Shown piece by piece: positions 43,092-52,108 of a stretch of DNA of 64,000 nucleotides (positions are counted from its first letter, which is position 1; each line of letters opens with the position of its first letter). The stretch is taken from assembly GCA_035627955.1 (NCBI GenBank), contig DASPKU010000012.1, positions 1-64,000 on the forward strand, given 5' to 3'. This stretch comes from Phycisphaerales bacterium. Its GTDB lineage: Bacteria > Planctomycetota > Phycisphaerae > Phycisphaerales > UBA1924. The notes below the pieces were generated by a model. The model saw nothing but the letters and a program-made list of their open reading frames with translations, was not told the DNA's origin and ran no database searches. Both the position numbers and the translations under genes were made by a program.

Positions 43092-43985
43092 ATGCGCACC
43101 GCCGCCCTCGCCCTCACCACCCTCGCGCTCCTCGGCTGCCAGTCCCCCCCGCCGCGCCAGCGTCCCCCCGCCCCCAGCACCCTCGGCGCCAGCACCCGCA
43201 CGATCACCGTCCCCACGCGCCCCGCGCCCACCCTCGCCCAGGCACAGCAGCAGCAGGCCTTCCTCGCCGCCGCCGCCCTCGAGTCCAAGATTGGCATCGA
43301 CGTCGAGCCCGTCTCCGGCGCCGCACCCGCGTGGTGGCCCATCGGCTCCACCGCCCAGGGCATCGGGCGTGGCCAGTCCCCCCTCATCGAAGCCGCGTAC
43401 CAGTCCGCCGTCCGCCAGGCCCGCGGCACCAGCGCCACCGCCCCCGCCATCTCCAAAATCTCCTACGCCCGCCTCCCCGCCGGCGACTACATCGTGTGGG
43501 TCCAGTCCGCGACCGCCGCGGCCGCTGCCGCCCCCACCGCCCCGGCAACGCCTACGTCCATCGCCGCAGCTCCCACGCCCGAACCGCTCGCACCCGCCCC
43601 AACCAACGACCAACCCGCAACCACTCCAGCCGCGAACCCGACCACACCCGCAAACCCCGAGACACCTACGACCACCCCCGAGCCCCCACGCGACGGCCCC
43701 CCCAAGGTCCTCCCCCCCAGCCCCCCCAAAGACCCGCTCGCGCCCTCGTGGTTCAGCACCACCGCCCGCGAAGAGAACGGCCGCGTCTACATGAGCGCCT
43801 CCGCCGAAGCCGCCACCGTCCGCGAGGCCCCGCGCATGGCAATCGAGTCCGCCCGCGCCGCCCTCGCCGCGGCCATGAAGCAGGACGTTCCCGATGTGCA
43901 CCCCGAAGCCACCTTCGTCACGCCCATCGAAGGCCGCTACCGCGCCTACGTCCTCGTCAGCACCCCGGGTACCATCCGCAAATAG
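43092..43985 (+). CDS. Lipoprotein with Pro/Thr-rich linker
   Basis: 297 residues. The signal ends in the lipobox LLGC. Residues about 50-140 are an Ala/Gln-rich fold that includes QSPLIEAAYQSAVRQARG. A 90-residue Pro/Thr/Ala linker follows. The C-terminal 80 residues (PSWFSTTAREENGRVYMSASAEAATVREAPRMAIESARAALAAAM) resemble the LPP20-like domain. It is probably an outer-membrane-attached protein. The second half could bind cell wall or another lipoprotein. AGGA precedes the ATG. Confidence 0.75.
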   Translation: MRTAALALTTLALLGCQSPPPRQRPPAPSTLGASTRTITVPTRPAPTLAQAQQQQAFLAAAALESKIGIDVEPVSGAAPAWWPIGSTAQGIGRGQSPLIEAAYQSAVRQARGTSATAPAISKISYARLPAGDYIVWVQSATAAAAAAPTAPATPTSIAAAPTPEPLAPAPTNDQPATTPAANPTTPANPETPTTTPEPPRDGPPKVLPPSPPKDPLAPSWFSTTAREENGRVYMSASAEAATVREAPRMAIESARAALAAAMKQDVPDVHPEATFVTPIEGRYRAYVLVSTPGTIRK

Positions 43986-44067
43986 TGCCGCGATCATGCC
44001 TCATGATCGTGCCCCCAATCGCAATCCTGCCTCCAATCGACCGACCTCCCACCACAGGTGACCTGAA

Positions 44068-44841
<774 letters not shown>

Positions 44842-44977
44842 GGACGGTTGGTTCTCGGTCCTCGCGACCCGATGACGGACGCCCGTCCCATTTTCAGCCG
44901 GGCGGGAACCGCGGCCCGATACAGCGCTCCCTGCCCGGCAACCACGCCGCCACACCACCGGGCAGACAGGGGCGTCC

Positions 44978-45742
44978 ATGGAATACCGCGTCCGTCTCAA
45001 CCTGCTCAGTACCGCCGTCGTCCTCGCCATCGGTATCGCCGCGAGCGTGATCACCAGCACCATTGTGGCGGCCCGCGCGTACCAGAGCCGAGTCCGCCAG
45101 CTCGCGAGCAACCAGCGCGAGATAACCGTCAAAGGCTCCGCCCGCGAGCGCGTCACCTCGGACATCGGCGTCTGGTCCATCTCCGTTTCTGAACGTTCCA
45201 AGGCCCTGGCCGACGGCTACACCGCCCTCGAGTCCAGCACCGCCAAAGTTCAGGCGTTCCTCGCTGAGCAAGGCTTCAGTGCCTCGGAGATCGCCCTCGC
45301 CTCTATCGAGACCGATCCCCATCATGCACGCGACGAGCGTGGCAACTCCAGTTGGGAAGTGGAGGCATACACGCTGTCGCGCGTCCTCACCGTGACCAGC
45401 CCCCAAGTCGCGCGTTTCCCCAAAGCCGAAGCCGAGGTCACCCGCCTGATGAAGGACGGCGTGAGCGTCCGCTCCTACGCACCGCGGTACTACTACTCCA
45501 GGATCGCCGATCTCAAAATCCAGATTCTCGGCAAGGCAGCGCAGGACGCGCACGCCCGCGCCCAGGAAATCGCGAAGAGCTCCGGCGGCCGCGTCGCCGA
45601 TGTCCGCTCGGTGCAGATGGGCGTTCTTCAGATCACCGAGCCTCACTCAACCGAGGTGAGCTCCGCAGGCCTCTACGACACTTCCACCATCGAGAAAGAC
45701 GTCACCGCCGTCGTCACGGTCGCCTACGGCCTCGAATCCTGA
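44978..45742 (+). CDS. SIMPL domain (DUF541) exported protein
   Basis: 254 residues with an N-terminal membrane anchor or signal (LLSTAVVLAIGIAASVITSTIVAARAY). The SIMPL domain follows: ITVKGSARERVTSDIGVWSISV, then KVQAFLAEQGFSASEI, and AAQDAHARAQEIAKSSGGRVADVRSV. The family is periplasmic with little known function. It ends at a strong hairpin shared with the convergent gene. Confidence 0.85.
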   Translation: MEYRVRLNLLSTAVVLAIGIAASVITSTIVAARAYQSRVRQLASNQREITVKGSARERVTSDIGVWSISVSERSKALADGYTALESSTAKVQAFLAEQGFSASEIALASIETDPHHARDERGNSSWEVEAYTLSRVLTVTSPQVARFPKAEAEVTRLMKDGVSVRSYAPRYYYSRIADLKIQILGKAAQDAHARAQEIAKSSGGRVADVRSVQMGVLQITEPHSTEVSSAGLYDTSTIEKDVTAVVTVAYGLES

Positions 45743-45744
45743 AT

Positions 45745-45773
45745 AAAAAGGCCCGGCGCACCCGCGCCGGGCC
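45745..45773. terminator. Hairpin terminator between convergent genes
   Basis: GGCCCGGCGC (45750-45759) pairs with GCGCCGGGCC (45764-45773), loop ACCC. On the minus strand it is followed by TTTTTATT, so it best terminates the gene ending at 45799. Confidence 0.88.
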
Positions 45774-45798
45774 CTCATCACATCAGCTCAACTGAACA

Positions 45799-47460
45799 CT
45801 ACCGCCGGCCGCCGCGCCCGCTCTTGCTGGTCTTCACCTTGCGGCCGATCATGTTGCGGTCCTCGCCGCGACCACGGTCATCATCCCCGTCGCGGTCGCT
45901 GCCCTTGTTCTCAGGCTTCTTGGTCTTCTGACCCGACACCTCATCCGCCACGAACTGCGTGTTCGTCAGCGTCCCGCGGGTCTCTACCCGCTGGATGCGG
46001 CTGGGGGTCATGAACACGTCGTCCGCGTTCCCGAAGTTTCCATCCGTCGGGTTCACGCCCGCGGCGAACGTGCTGTTCGTCGCCCCGCCGCGCAGCTCGA
46101 TCTTCTTGATCGTGCCGCCCGCGTAGGTGTCGGCCGCCGCGCCCTCCCCGCCGAAACGGGCGTCGCTGCCAAGGTTCGCGCCGGCGATGATCGTCGACGC
46201 CGTCACCCCGCCGCGGATCTGCACGTGGTCGATGTTCCGCGCCGACACGGTGATCCCGCTCACGCCGCGGTCGCTCCGCAGCGTCTTGAGATTCCCGTTC
46301 ACGCCCATCGCCCACCCGTCCATGATCGAGCGGGCGTACAGGTTCCCCACCTGCCCGGTGATGGTCCACGTGCCGCCGGTGATGTTCCGGATGCCCGCGT
46401 TCCACAGCGCCTTGCCGCCGCCGTTGTTCAGGATCAGGTCCGCCCCGAACGTGCCCGCCAGCAGCACGTGCACGCGGTCCGCGATCAGCTGATCCGGCGC
46501 CGACGTCTGGCTCGTCCAGCTGTTCACCTTGAACAGCGCGAACTCATCGTTGTGCGTGACGGTCACGTCCTTCAGCGAGTCCACGTTGAAGATGGTCCAC
46601 GTGCCCTCGCCGCCGAAGGTGATGGCGCCGTTGGCGATGTCGTCGCCCTGGAAGTGCCTGATCTTCCCGGTGACCGTCACGTTGCCGTCAACGTCGGTGC
46701 GGTGCAGGTGGATGTGGCCAACGTCCCCGTTCACCACGATCCCGCCCAGCACCGGGTCGGCCGTGCTGCCGTCCCCGCGCTTCACCTTCACCACCGTGCG
46801 GTCGTTCGTCCCCGTCAGCGTCACGATCCACTCGCCGTTCTCCTGGCTCAGCGTGCCCGTGCCCGGCCCATCAAGCTTGAACACGGCCACCTGCCCGTCG
46901 GCCAGAGTCTTGGTCAGGGCCACGCGCTGACCATTCACCACCCCGAACACGTCAGCGGGCGGCGGAGGAGGCGGCGGAGGGGGCGGGGGCGGCGGCGGCG
47001 GAGGAGGAGGCGGGGGCGGCGGCTGCACTTCCCCGATCTGCAGTGTGTCCGTCGTCGCCGCCGCGTTGTTCGCCGCGTTGTCCCCCGCAGCATCAGGGAT
47101 CTGCAGCGTCGCGATGATCATGTACTGCCCCGCCGGCACATCCGCCGTCGTCGGGCGCGCCCGCACCAGGTTGTACTCCACCACGTCGCTCGTGGTGTAG
47201 GTGCCTAGGAAGAACTGCCCGAGCTGGAAGTCCTCCGGCCCCGGCACATCATCCGCCGACAGCAGGAACTTCAGCTCCCCGCCGCTCTCGTACGTCACAT
47301 CACCGACGTTCCGAACCGTGCCCGCCACGTGGATCAGCTCCGCCGGCGTCCCCGGGTCGGTGATCGTGATCGGGCTGATCGAAATCGCCAGATCCGCGGC
47401 CAGCATCGCCCGGCTCTCGAGCACATCCATCGGACTCGAAGGCTGCGCAAACATCCTCAT
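45799..47460 (-). CDS. LEPR-xLL-like surface protein with polyproline tract
   Basis: 553 residues from the ATG at 47460, with AGGAG 7 nt upstream. The N-terminus has MDVLESRAMLAADL, a variant of the planctomycete LEPR-xLL sorting motif. Residues 35-140 form a CARDB-like strand-rich domain (AGTVRNVGDVTYESGGELKFLL). A run of more than 20 Pro then links to a long beta-rich region with repeating hydrophobic strands (GHIHLHRTDVDGNVTVTG, KALWNAGIRNITGGTW). The C-terminal 50 residues are strongly basic. It is probably exported and surface-located; function is unknown. Confidence 0.75.
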   Translation of the reverse strand: MRMFAQPSSPMDVLESRAMLAADLAISISPITITDPGTPAELIHVAGTVRNVGDVTYESGGELKFLLSADDVPGPEDFQLGQFFLGTYTTSDVVEYNLVRARPTTADVPAGQYMIIATLQIPDAAGDNAANNAAATTDTLQIGEVQPPPPPPPPPPPPPPPPPPPPPPADVFGVVNGQRVALTKTLADGQVAVFKLDGPGTGTLSQENGEWIVTLTGTNDRTVVKVKRGDGSTADPVLGGIVVNGDVGHIHLHRTDVDGNVTVTGKIRHFQGDDIANGAITFGGEGTWTIFNVDSLKDVTVTHNDEFALFKVNSWTSQTSAPDQLIADRVHVLLAGTFGADLILNNGGGKALWNAGIRNITGGTWTITGQVGNLYARSIMDGWAMGVNGNLKTLRSDRGVSGITVSARNIDHVQIRGGVTASTIIAGANLGSDARFGGEGAAADTYAGGTIKKIELRGGATNSTFAAGVNPTDGNFGNADDVFMTPSRIQRVETRGTLTNTQFVADEVSGQKTKKPENKGSDRDGDDDRGRGEDRNMIGRKVKTSKSGRGGRR

Positions 47461-47507
47461 CACAGATCTCCTGTAGACCGGCTTACCCAGCACACCGGGT
47501 GACCAAA

Positions 47508-47535
47508 AGCATAAACCCCCCTAGCTGGCTGCCAA
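47508..47535 (-). promoter_or_regulatory. Putative promoter of the LEPR-xLL-like gene
   Basis: On the minus strand TTGGCA (47535-47530) and TATGCT (47513-47508) with 16 bp between. A transcript would start about 47501, some 40 nt before the ATG. Confidence 0.45.
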
Positions 47536-47659
47536 GTGGTTTCTGACAGTCTGAGCGCAATATCACGGCGGGTAAGGCATCTCGCAGGGGGCGCACGACC
47601 GATCAATCCACAAACCCAAGGGTTCTGTCCGGGTGCCTCAACGACCTACTCTCGTGCCT

Positions 47660-47723
47660 CGTGCCACCGAGATGTCCTCATCTCGGTGCGCCCGTGCCAC
47701 CGAGATGTCCTCATCTCGGTGCT
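47660..47723. repeat. Two tandem family A palindromes upstream of hpt
   Basis: Copies at 47660-47690 and 47693-47723, each with CACCGAGATG, TCCT, CATCTCGGTG. They are identical over 30 bases and lie about 27 bp before the hpt start. Read in the hpt frame they are open. Confidence 0.88.
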
Positions 47724-47749
47724 TCCCCCCGGCACCTCCCGAGCCCCCC

Positions 47750-48325
47750 ATGTTCCGCGACATCGAAAAGGTCCTGATCACCCGCGACAAGATCGCCGCC
47801 CGAGTCCACGACCTGGGCGCCCAGATCGCCCGCGACCTCCAGTCCGTGCTCGGCGACGACCACGACCACACCAACGAGGTCGTCCTCGTTTCCGTCCTCA
47901 CCGGCTCGATCATCTTCGTCGCCGACCTCGTCCGCCAGCTCCCCCTCAAGCTCAGCATGGGCCTCGTCGCCGTCTCCAGCTACCCCGGCACCTCGATGGA
48001 GAGCAAGGGCGTGCACATGCGCTCCGAGCTCCCGCAGAACCTCACCGGCAAGCACGTCCTCGTCGTTGACGACATCCTCGACTCCGGCCAGACCCTCGAC
48101 GTCCTCTCCCGCCTCATCCTCGAGCAGAAGCCCGCGTCCCTCCGCCTCGCCGTGCTCCTCCGCAAGCCCGGCAAGGCCAAGGTCCCCGTGCACGTCGACT
48201 ACGTCGGCTTCGACATCCCCGACGAGTTCGTCGTCGGCTACGGCCTCGACTACGACGGCTTTTATCGGAACTACCCCGAGATCGCCACCCTCAGGCCCGA
48301 GGCCGTCGCACGCTCGCAGTCCTGA
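47750..48325 (+). CDS. hpt: Hypoxanthine phosphoribosyltransferase
   Basis: 191 residues from the ATG at 47750. It salvages hypoxanthine or guanine with PRPP. The PRPP loop is VLVVDDILDSGQTL, with the paired acidic residues. LVSVLTGSIIFVADLVRQL and VSSYPGTSMES match the flexible loop and base region. VDYVGFDIPDEFVVGYGLDYDGFYRNYPEIA at the C-terminus is highly typical. Palindromes stand on both sides: two copies upstream and one that begins directly after the stop. Confidence 0.94.
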   Translation: MFRDIEKVLITRDKIAARVHDLGAQIARDLQSVLGDDHDHTNEVVLVSVLTGSIIFVADLVRQLPLKLSMGLVAVSSYPGTSMESKGVHMRSELPQNLTGKHVLVVDDILDSGQTLDVLSRLILEQKPASLRLAVLLRKPGKAKVPVHVDYVGFDIPDEFVVGYGLDYDGFYRNYPEIATLRPEAVARSQS

Positions 48326-48356
48326 CGTGCCACCGAGATGTCCTCACCTCGGTGGT
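48326..48356. repeat. Palindromic repeat family A after hpt
   Basis: GCCACCGAGATG, TCCT, CACCTCGGTGG, starting directly after the hpt stop codon. Slightly imperfect pairing. Confidence 0.8.
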
Positions 48357-48406
48357 CCCTGCATGTGACAGCGCCCACAACTCCCTGCCATACTCTCCGC
48401 GCCCGC

Positions 48407-49642
48407 ATGCACCCCGCGTCCCAACCACCCAACCCGCCCACCGGCCTGCTCCGCCGCTACGTGCCCGAGGGCGAGCGCATCATCCTGTGGCTGCACCCTT
48501 CGCCCTGGTTCATCGTGCTCCGATCGTTCTGGGTGATCGCTGTGGTGATGCTCATCGTCGTCGGGATCCGCTACGGCGCCGGCGTCATCGACCTGCCCGT
48601 CGTTGTCGACTTCGCCGCGTGGATCGGAGCGGGCATCCTCGTGGCCGTCGTCGTCTGGCAGTCCCTCGAGTGGCTCAGCCGGCTGTACGTCCTCACGGAC
48701 CGCCGCCTCATCGCCGTCGCCGGCGTCGTCCGCCAATCCATCTCCGACGTTCCACTCCGCAACGTCCGCAACCTCGTCATCGTCCGCTCCCTCGCCGACC
48801 GCCTCCTCGGCCTTGGAACCCTCGGCGCCGCCACCGCCGGCACCGCCAACTACGAGGTCGTCTGGGTCGAGCTCGAGAAACCCAACGACGTCATGCGCCT
48901 CGTCCGCAAGGCCGTTGATGATGTTGTCGGTCCTCAAGGTGGCACCGGTCTCCCGACCGCTGCTCCTCAAGGTGGCACCGGTCTCCCGACCGGTGCTCCC
49001 CCTCACCCCCTCATCCTCGGCCTCACCGGCGGCATCGGCGCCGGTAAGTCCGCCGTCGCCCGCCTCCTCGAGCAACGCAACTTCCTCCTCATCGATTCCG
49101 ACAAGGACGCGAAAGAAGCCCTCGACCGCCCCGAGGTCCGCTCCCAGCTCGTCCAGTGGTGGGGGGACAGAGTCCTCACCCCCGAAGGCACCGCCAACCG
49201 CAAGGCCATCGCCGAGATCATCTTCTCCGACCCCGCCCAGCGCGCCCGCCTCGAAGCCCTCATCCACCCCCTCGTCAAAGCCGACCGCGCCCAAGTCATC
49301 GCTCGCGCCGCCCGTGAGCACCGCCGCGGCGTCGTCGTCGACGCCCCACTCCTCTTTGAAGCCGGCTCCGACAAGGAGTGCGACTTCGTCCTCTTTATCG
49401 ACGCCCCCCGCGACCAGCGCCTCGCCCGCGTCGCCTCCCGCGGCTGGGACGAGGCCGAGCTCACCCGCCGCGAAATCGCCCAACTTCCCCTAGAGGAGAA
49501 GCGCCGGCGCGCCGATACCACAATCGTCAACGATTCCACAATCGAGGCCCTTCAAGCCCGCGTGGACCTCGCCCTGAACGATCTCTTAGCCCGTCCGCGT
49601 CCTGCCCGGATTCCGGGAACTTGGCCGCACCCCGGGCAGTAG
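48407..49642 (+). CDS. coaE: Fusion of bacterial PH-domain membrane protein and dephospho-CoA kinase
   Basis: 411 residues, open throughout. Residues 1-175 form a YdbS-like protein: two membrane helices (FIVLRSFWVIAVVMLIVVGI, IGAGILVAVVVW), then a bPH2 domain (RLYVLTDRRLIAVAGVVRQSISDVPLRNVRNLVI). Residues 176-197 are a linker made of two 11-residue units (PQGGTGLPTAA, PQGGTGLPTGA) encoded by palindromic DNA. From about 203 a complete CoaE follows: LTGGIGAGKSAVARLLEQ, LIDSDKDAKEAL, VVDAPLLFEAGSDKECDFVLFIDAP, which makes CoA from dephospho-CoA. No in-frame start codon lies in the linker, so CoaE is translated only as a fusion, unless an untypical start is used. Confidence 0.88.
   Translation: MHPASQPPNPPTGLLRRYVPEGERIILWLHPSPWFIVLRSFWVIAVVMLIVVGIRYGAGVIDLPVVVDFAAWIGAGILVAVVVWQSLEWLSRLYVLTDRRLIAVAGVVRQSISDVPLRNVRNLVIVRSLADRLLGLGTLGAATAGTANYEVVWVELEKPNDVMRLVRKAVDDVVGPQGGTGLPTAAPQGGTGLPTGAPPHPLILGLTGGIGAGKSAVARLLEQRNFLLIDSDKDAKEALDRPEVRSQLVQWWGDRVLTPEGTANRKAIAEIIFSDPAQRARLEALIHPLVKADRAQVIARAAREHRRGVVVDAPLLFEAGSDKECDFVLFIDAPRDQRLARVASRGWDEAELTRREIAQLPLEEKRRRADTTIVNDSTIEALQARVDLALNDLLARPRPARIPGTWPHPGQ
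48932..48997. repeat. Two tandem 33-nt palindromic units bridging the PH and CoaE parts
   Basis: Units 48932-48964 and 48965-48997 differ at one base and are exactly 33 nt long, so the frame is kept. In the second, GCACCGGTC (48975-48983) pairs with GACCGGTGC (48988-48996), loop TCCC. Confidence 0.88.
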
Positions 49643-49650
49643 GCTATAGT
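49621..49650 (+). promoter_or_regulatory. Putative rho promoter
   Basis: TTGGCC (49621-49626) and TATAGT (49645-49650) with 18 bp between. It overlaps the end of the CoaE fusion gene and would give a leader of about 250 nt before rho. Confidence 0.5.
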
Positions 49651-49908
49651 GTCGCGACGGGGAAGAACGCCAGGCGCATCAGCACGGCGTCCACCCCAGT
49701 CTCCCAGAACCCAGCAAGTCAGCACGACAGTCCCGCCCGCCCAACGGGCCGGCGAACTCACGATCCTCGATCCCCATTTTGTTCCCCCGCCCCGTAACCG
49801 GGGCCGCACGCCGGCGGGCAACCGCCGCGACCCTCTGGGTTCACGCCCACCCCCACATACACACCCCGATTCACCTCGCCACCGCGGCGATCCGTTTGGA
49901 AGGGTTCA
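49651..49908 (+). other. Long rho leader region
   Basis: About 250 nt with no gene. It contains small hairpins such as GCCCCGTAACCGGGGC near 49792-49807 and Pro/His-coding words in several frames. A long leader fits the known autoregulation of rho in other bacteria, but no specific attenuator is recognised. GGAAGGG stands just before the ATG at 49909. Confidence 0.4.
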
Positions 49909-51957
49909 ATGGCCAAGGCATCCAAGTCCATGAGCGAAGAAACCAAGACCGAGGGCGCCCCCCGCACCCGCCGCACCGCCGCAAAAAAGGAAGCTCCCGA
50001 AGCCGCGGCCCCCGCGCCCGCCCGCGAGCGTGAGCCCGCTCGCGAACCCGCTCGTGAGACCCCCGCCCCCCGCCAGGAGGCACCCGCTCCACAGCCTCAG
50101 CGCGAAGCGCCCTCGCAGCCCCCGCGCGACCAGGTGCAGCAGGCCCCGCGCGACCAAGGACAGCGTGATCAGGGCCAGCGCGAGCAGGGCAACCAGGGCC
50201 AGCGCGACTTCCGCGACCGCCCCGACTACCGCCAGAACGGCCCGCAACAGGGCCAAGGTCAGCAAGGCCAGCAGCAGGGCGACCGCCCCCAGCAGCAGGG
50301 CGACAACCGCTTCGACCAGCGCCGCGATAACCGCGACCAGCGCGACTTCCGCGACAACCGCGACCAGCGCGACAACCGCGACGGCGGCAACCAGCAGTTC
50401 CAGCCCAACCGCAACGGCCAGGGCGGCCCCGGCGGCCCCAGTGGTCAGGGCGGCGGCGGCAACTACCCCAACAACTACGACATGATGGACCGCGGCTTCC
50501 GCCGCAAGAAGAAGCGCCGCAAGGGCGGCATGGGCATGGGCGGCATGGGCGGCGGCGGTGGCCAGCCCGGCATGTCCCTCATGCACCAGGGCCAGCTCCA
50601 CGCCTACCTCCCCAGCGACGAGGAGCTCGAGCGCGAGGCCGTCGAGCTCGAACGCGCCGTCAAGGCTGGCGAGGTCAAGCAGGGCGCGGCGGAATCCGTC
50701 TCCATCGCCGAGCTCCAGCAAATGACCCTTGAGGAGCTCCACAAGGTCGCCCACCGCGAGGGTTTCGCCGACGTCCAGTCCACCCCCCGCCAGGACCTCG
50801 TCTTCAAAATCTTGAAGGCCCGCGCCGCCCGTCAGGGCCTCATGTATGGCGAGGGCACCCTCGAGATCATGCAGGACGGCTTCGGCTTCCTCCGCTCCCC
50901 CGAGCAGTCCTACCTCCCCGGCCCCGACGACATCTACATCAGCCCCTCCATGATCCGCCGCTACGGCCTCCGCCGAGGCATGGTCGTCAAGGGCGTCGTC
51001 CGACCCCCCAAGGAGAACGAGCGCTACTTCGCCCTCCTCCGCGCCGACAAGATCAACGGCCGCGAGCCCCAGAAGGTCCACGACCTCCGCGGCTTCGAGG
51101 ACCTCACGCCCCTCCACCCCGAGCAGCGCTACGTGCTCGAGACCGAGCCCAGCGAGATCGAGTGCCGCGTCATCGACCTCGTCACCCCCATCGGCAAGGG
51201 CCAGCGCATGCTGATCGTCGCCCCGCCCCGCACGGGCAAGACGGTCCTCATGCAGAAGATCACCAAGGCCATCACCCGCAACAACAAGGACGTCAAGATC
51301 ATCGTCCTCCTCGTCGACGAGCGCCCCGAAGAAGTCACCGACTTCAAGCGCAACTGCGCCGCCTCCAACGTCGAGGTCGTCGCCTCCACCTTCGACGAGC
51401 AGTCCTCACGCCACGTGCAGGTCGCCGAGATGGTCATCGAGAAGGCCAAGCGCATGGTCGAGTTCGGCGACGACGTCGTCATCCTCCTCGACTCCATCAC
51501 CCGCCTCGCCCGCGCCTACAACGCCGAGACCAGCCACTCCGGCAAGATCATGACCGGCGGCCTCGACAGCAACGCCCTCCAGCGCCCCAAGAAGTTCTTC
51601 GGCGCCGCCCGCGCCATCGAGCAGGGCGGCAGCCTCACCATCATCGGCACCGCCCTGGTCGACACCGGCTCCAAGATGGACGAGGTCATCTTCGAGGAGT
51701 TCAAGGGCACCGGCAACGCCGAGCTCCACCTCGACCGCAAGCTCGTCGAGAAGCGCATCTGGCCCGCCATCGACGTCGCCGCCTCCGGCACCCGCCGCGA
51801 AGAGCTCCTCCTCGACCCCAAGGAGCTCGAGCTCGTCTACCGCCTCCGCAAGGTCCTCTCCGACATGAACGTCGTCGAGGCCATGGAGCTCCTCAAGACC
51901 CGCCTCAAGAAGGTCAAGACCAACGCCGAGTTCCTCGTCACGATGTCCCTCGGCTGA
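49909..51957 (+). CDS. rho: Transcription termination factor Rho with long disordered arm
   Basis: 682 residues; E. coli Rho has 419. Rho is an RNA-dependent ATPase helicase that ends transcription. Residues 1-195 are low complexity, rich in Arg, Gln, Asp, Asn and Gly ([37 protein letters not shown]). Then GYLPSDEE-like sequence leads to the RNA-binding cold-shock part ([44 protein letters not shown]). The ATPase follows: [13 protein letters not shown] near 440, [27 protein letters not shown]. All catalytic motifs are intact. The arm may help phase separation or bind RNA. Confidence 0.95.
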   Translation: MAKASKSMSEETKTEGAPRTRRTAAKKEAPEAAAPAPAREREPAREPARETPAPRQEAPAPQPQREAPSQPPRDQVQQAPRDQGQRDQGQREQGNQGQRDFRDRPDYRQNGPQQGQGQQGQQQGDRPQQQGDNRFDQRRDNRDQRDFRDNRDQRDNRDGGNQQFQPNRNGQGGPGGPSGQGGGGNYPNNYDMMDRGFRRKKKRRKGGMGMGGMGGGGGQPGMSLMHQGQLHAYLPSDEELEREAVELERAVKAGEVKQGAAESVSIAELQQMTLEELHKVAHREGFADVQSTPRQDLVFKILKARAARQGLMYGEGTLEIMQDGFGFLRSPEQSYLPGPDDIYISPSMIRRYGLRRGMVVKGVVRPPKENERYFALLRADKINGREPQKVHDLRGFEDLTPLHPEQRYVLETEPSEIECRVIDLVTPIGKGQRMLIVAPPRTGKTVLMQKITKAITRNNKDVKIIVLLVDERPEEVTDFKRNCAASNVEVVASTFDEQSSRHVQVAEMVIEKAKRMVEFGDDVVILLDSITRLARAYNAETSHSGKIMTGGLDSNALQRPKKFFGAARAIEQGGSLTIIGTALVDTGSKMDEVIFEEFKGTGNAELHLDRKLVEKRIWPAIDVAASGTRREELLLDPKELELVYRLRKVLSDMNVVEAMELLKTRLKKVKTNAEFLVTMSLG

Positions 51958-51970
51958 TTCACTCCAGCAT

Positions 51971-52004
51971 GTGTGGCATGCTCACCGCTCTGGGTGAGCA
52001 TGTC
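51971..52004. repeat. Palindromic repeat family E after rho
   Basis: GTGTGGCATGCTCACC, then a loop of six, then GGTGAGCATGTC. The stem CATGCTCACC is perfect over 10 bp. An identical design follows the dockerin-type gene at 54421-54454. Confidence 0.8.
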
Positions 52005-52035
52005 TTTGATCGCCGTCGCTGACCCCGCCACCCCC

Positions 52036-52068
52036 GCCACCGAGATGCCCTCATCTCGGTGGCTGTCT
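52036..52068 (+). terminator. Family A palindrome with T run after rho
   Basis: GCCACCGAGATG pairs with CATCTCGGTGGC (12 bp perfect) and is followed by TGTCTTTTT. It belongs to family A, but here it has the form of a rho-independent terminator for the rho gene. Confidence 0.7.
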
Positions 52069-52108
52069 TTTTGCAACCCACGCCCCCAGCCCTGGTATCA
52101 CCCGCACC

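Noticed and set aside
46960-47030. Triplet or minisatellite expansion (GGCGGCGGA) as a separate repeat element
   Set aside because: It simply encodes the polyproline linker of the surface protein.
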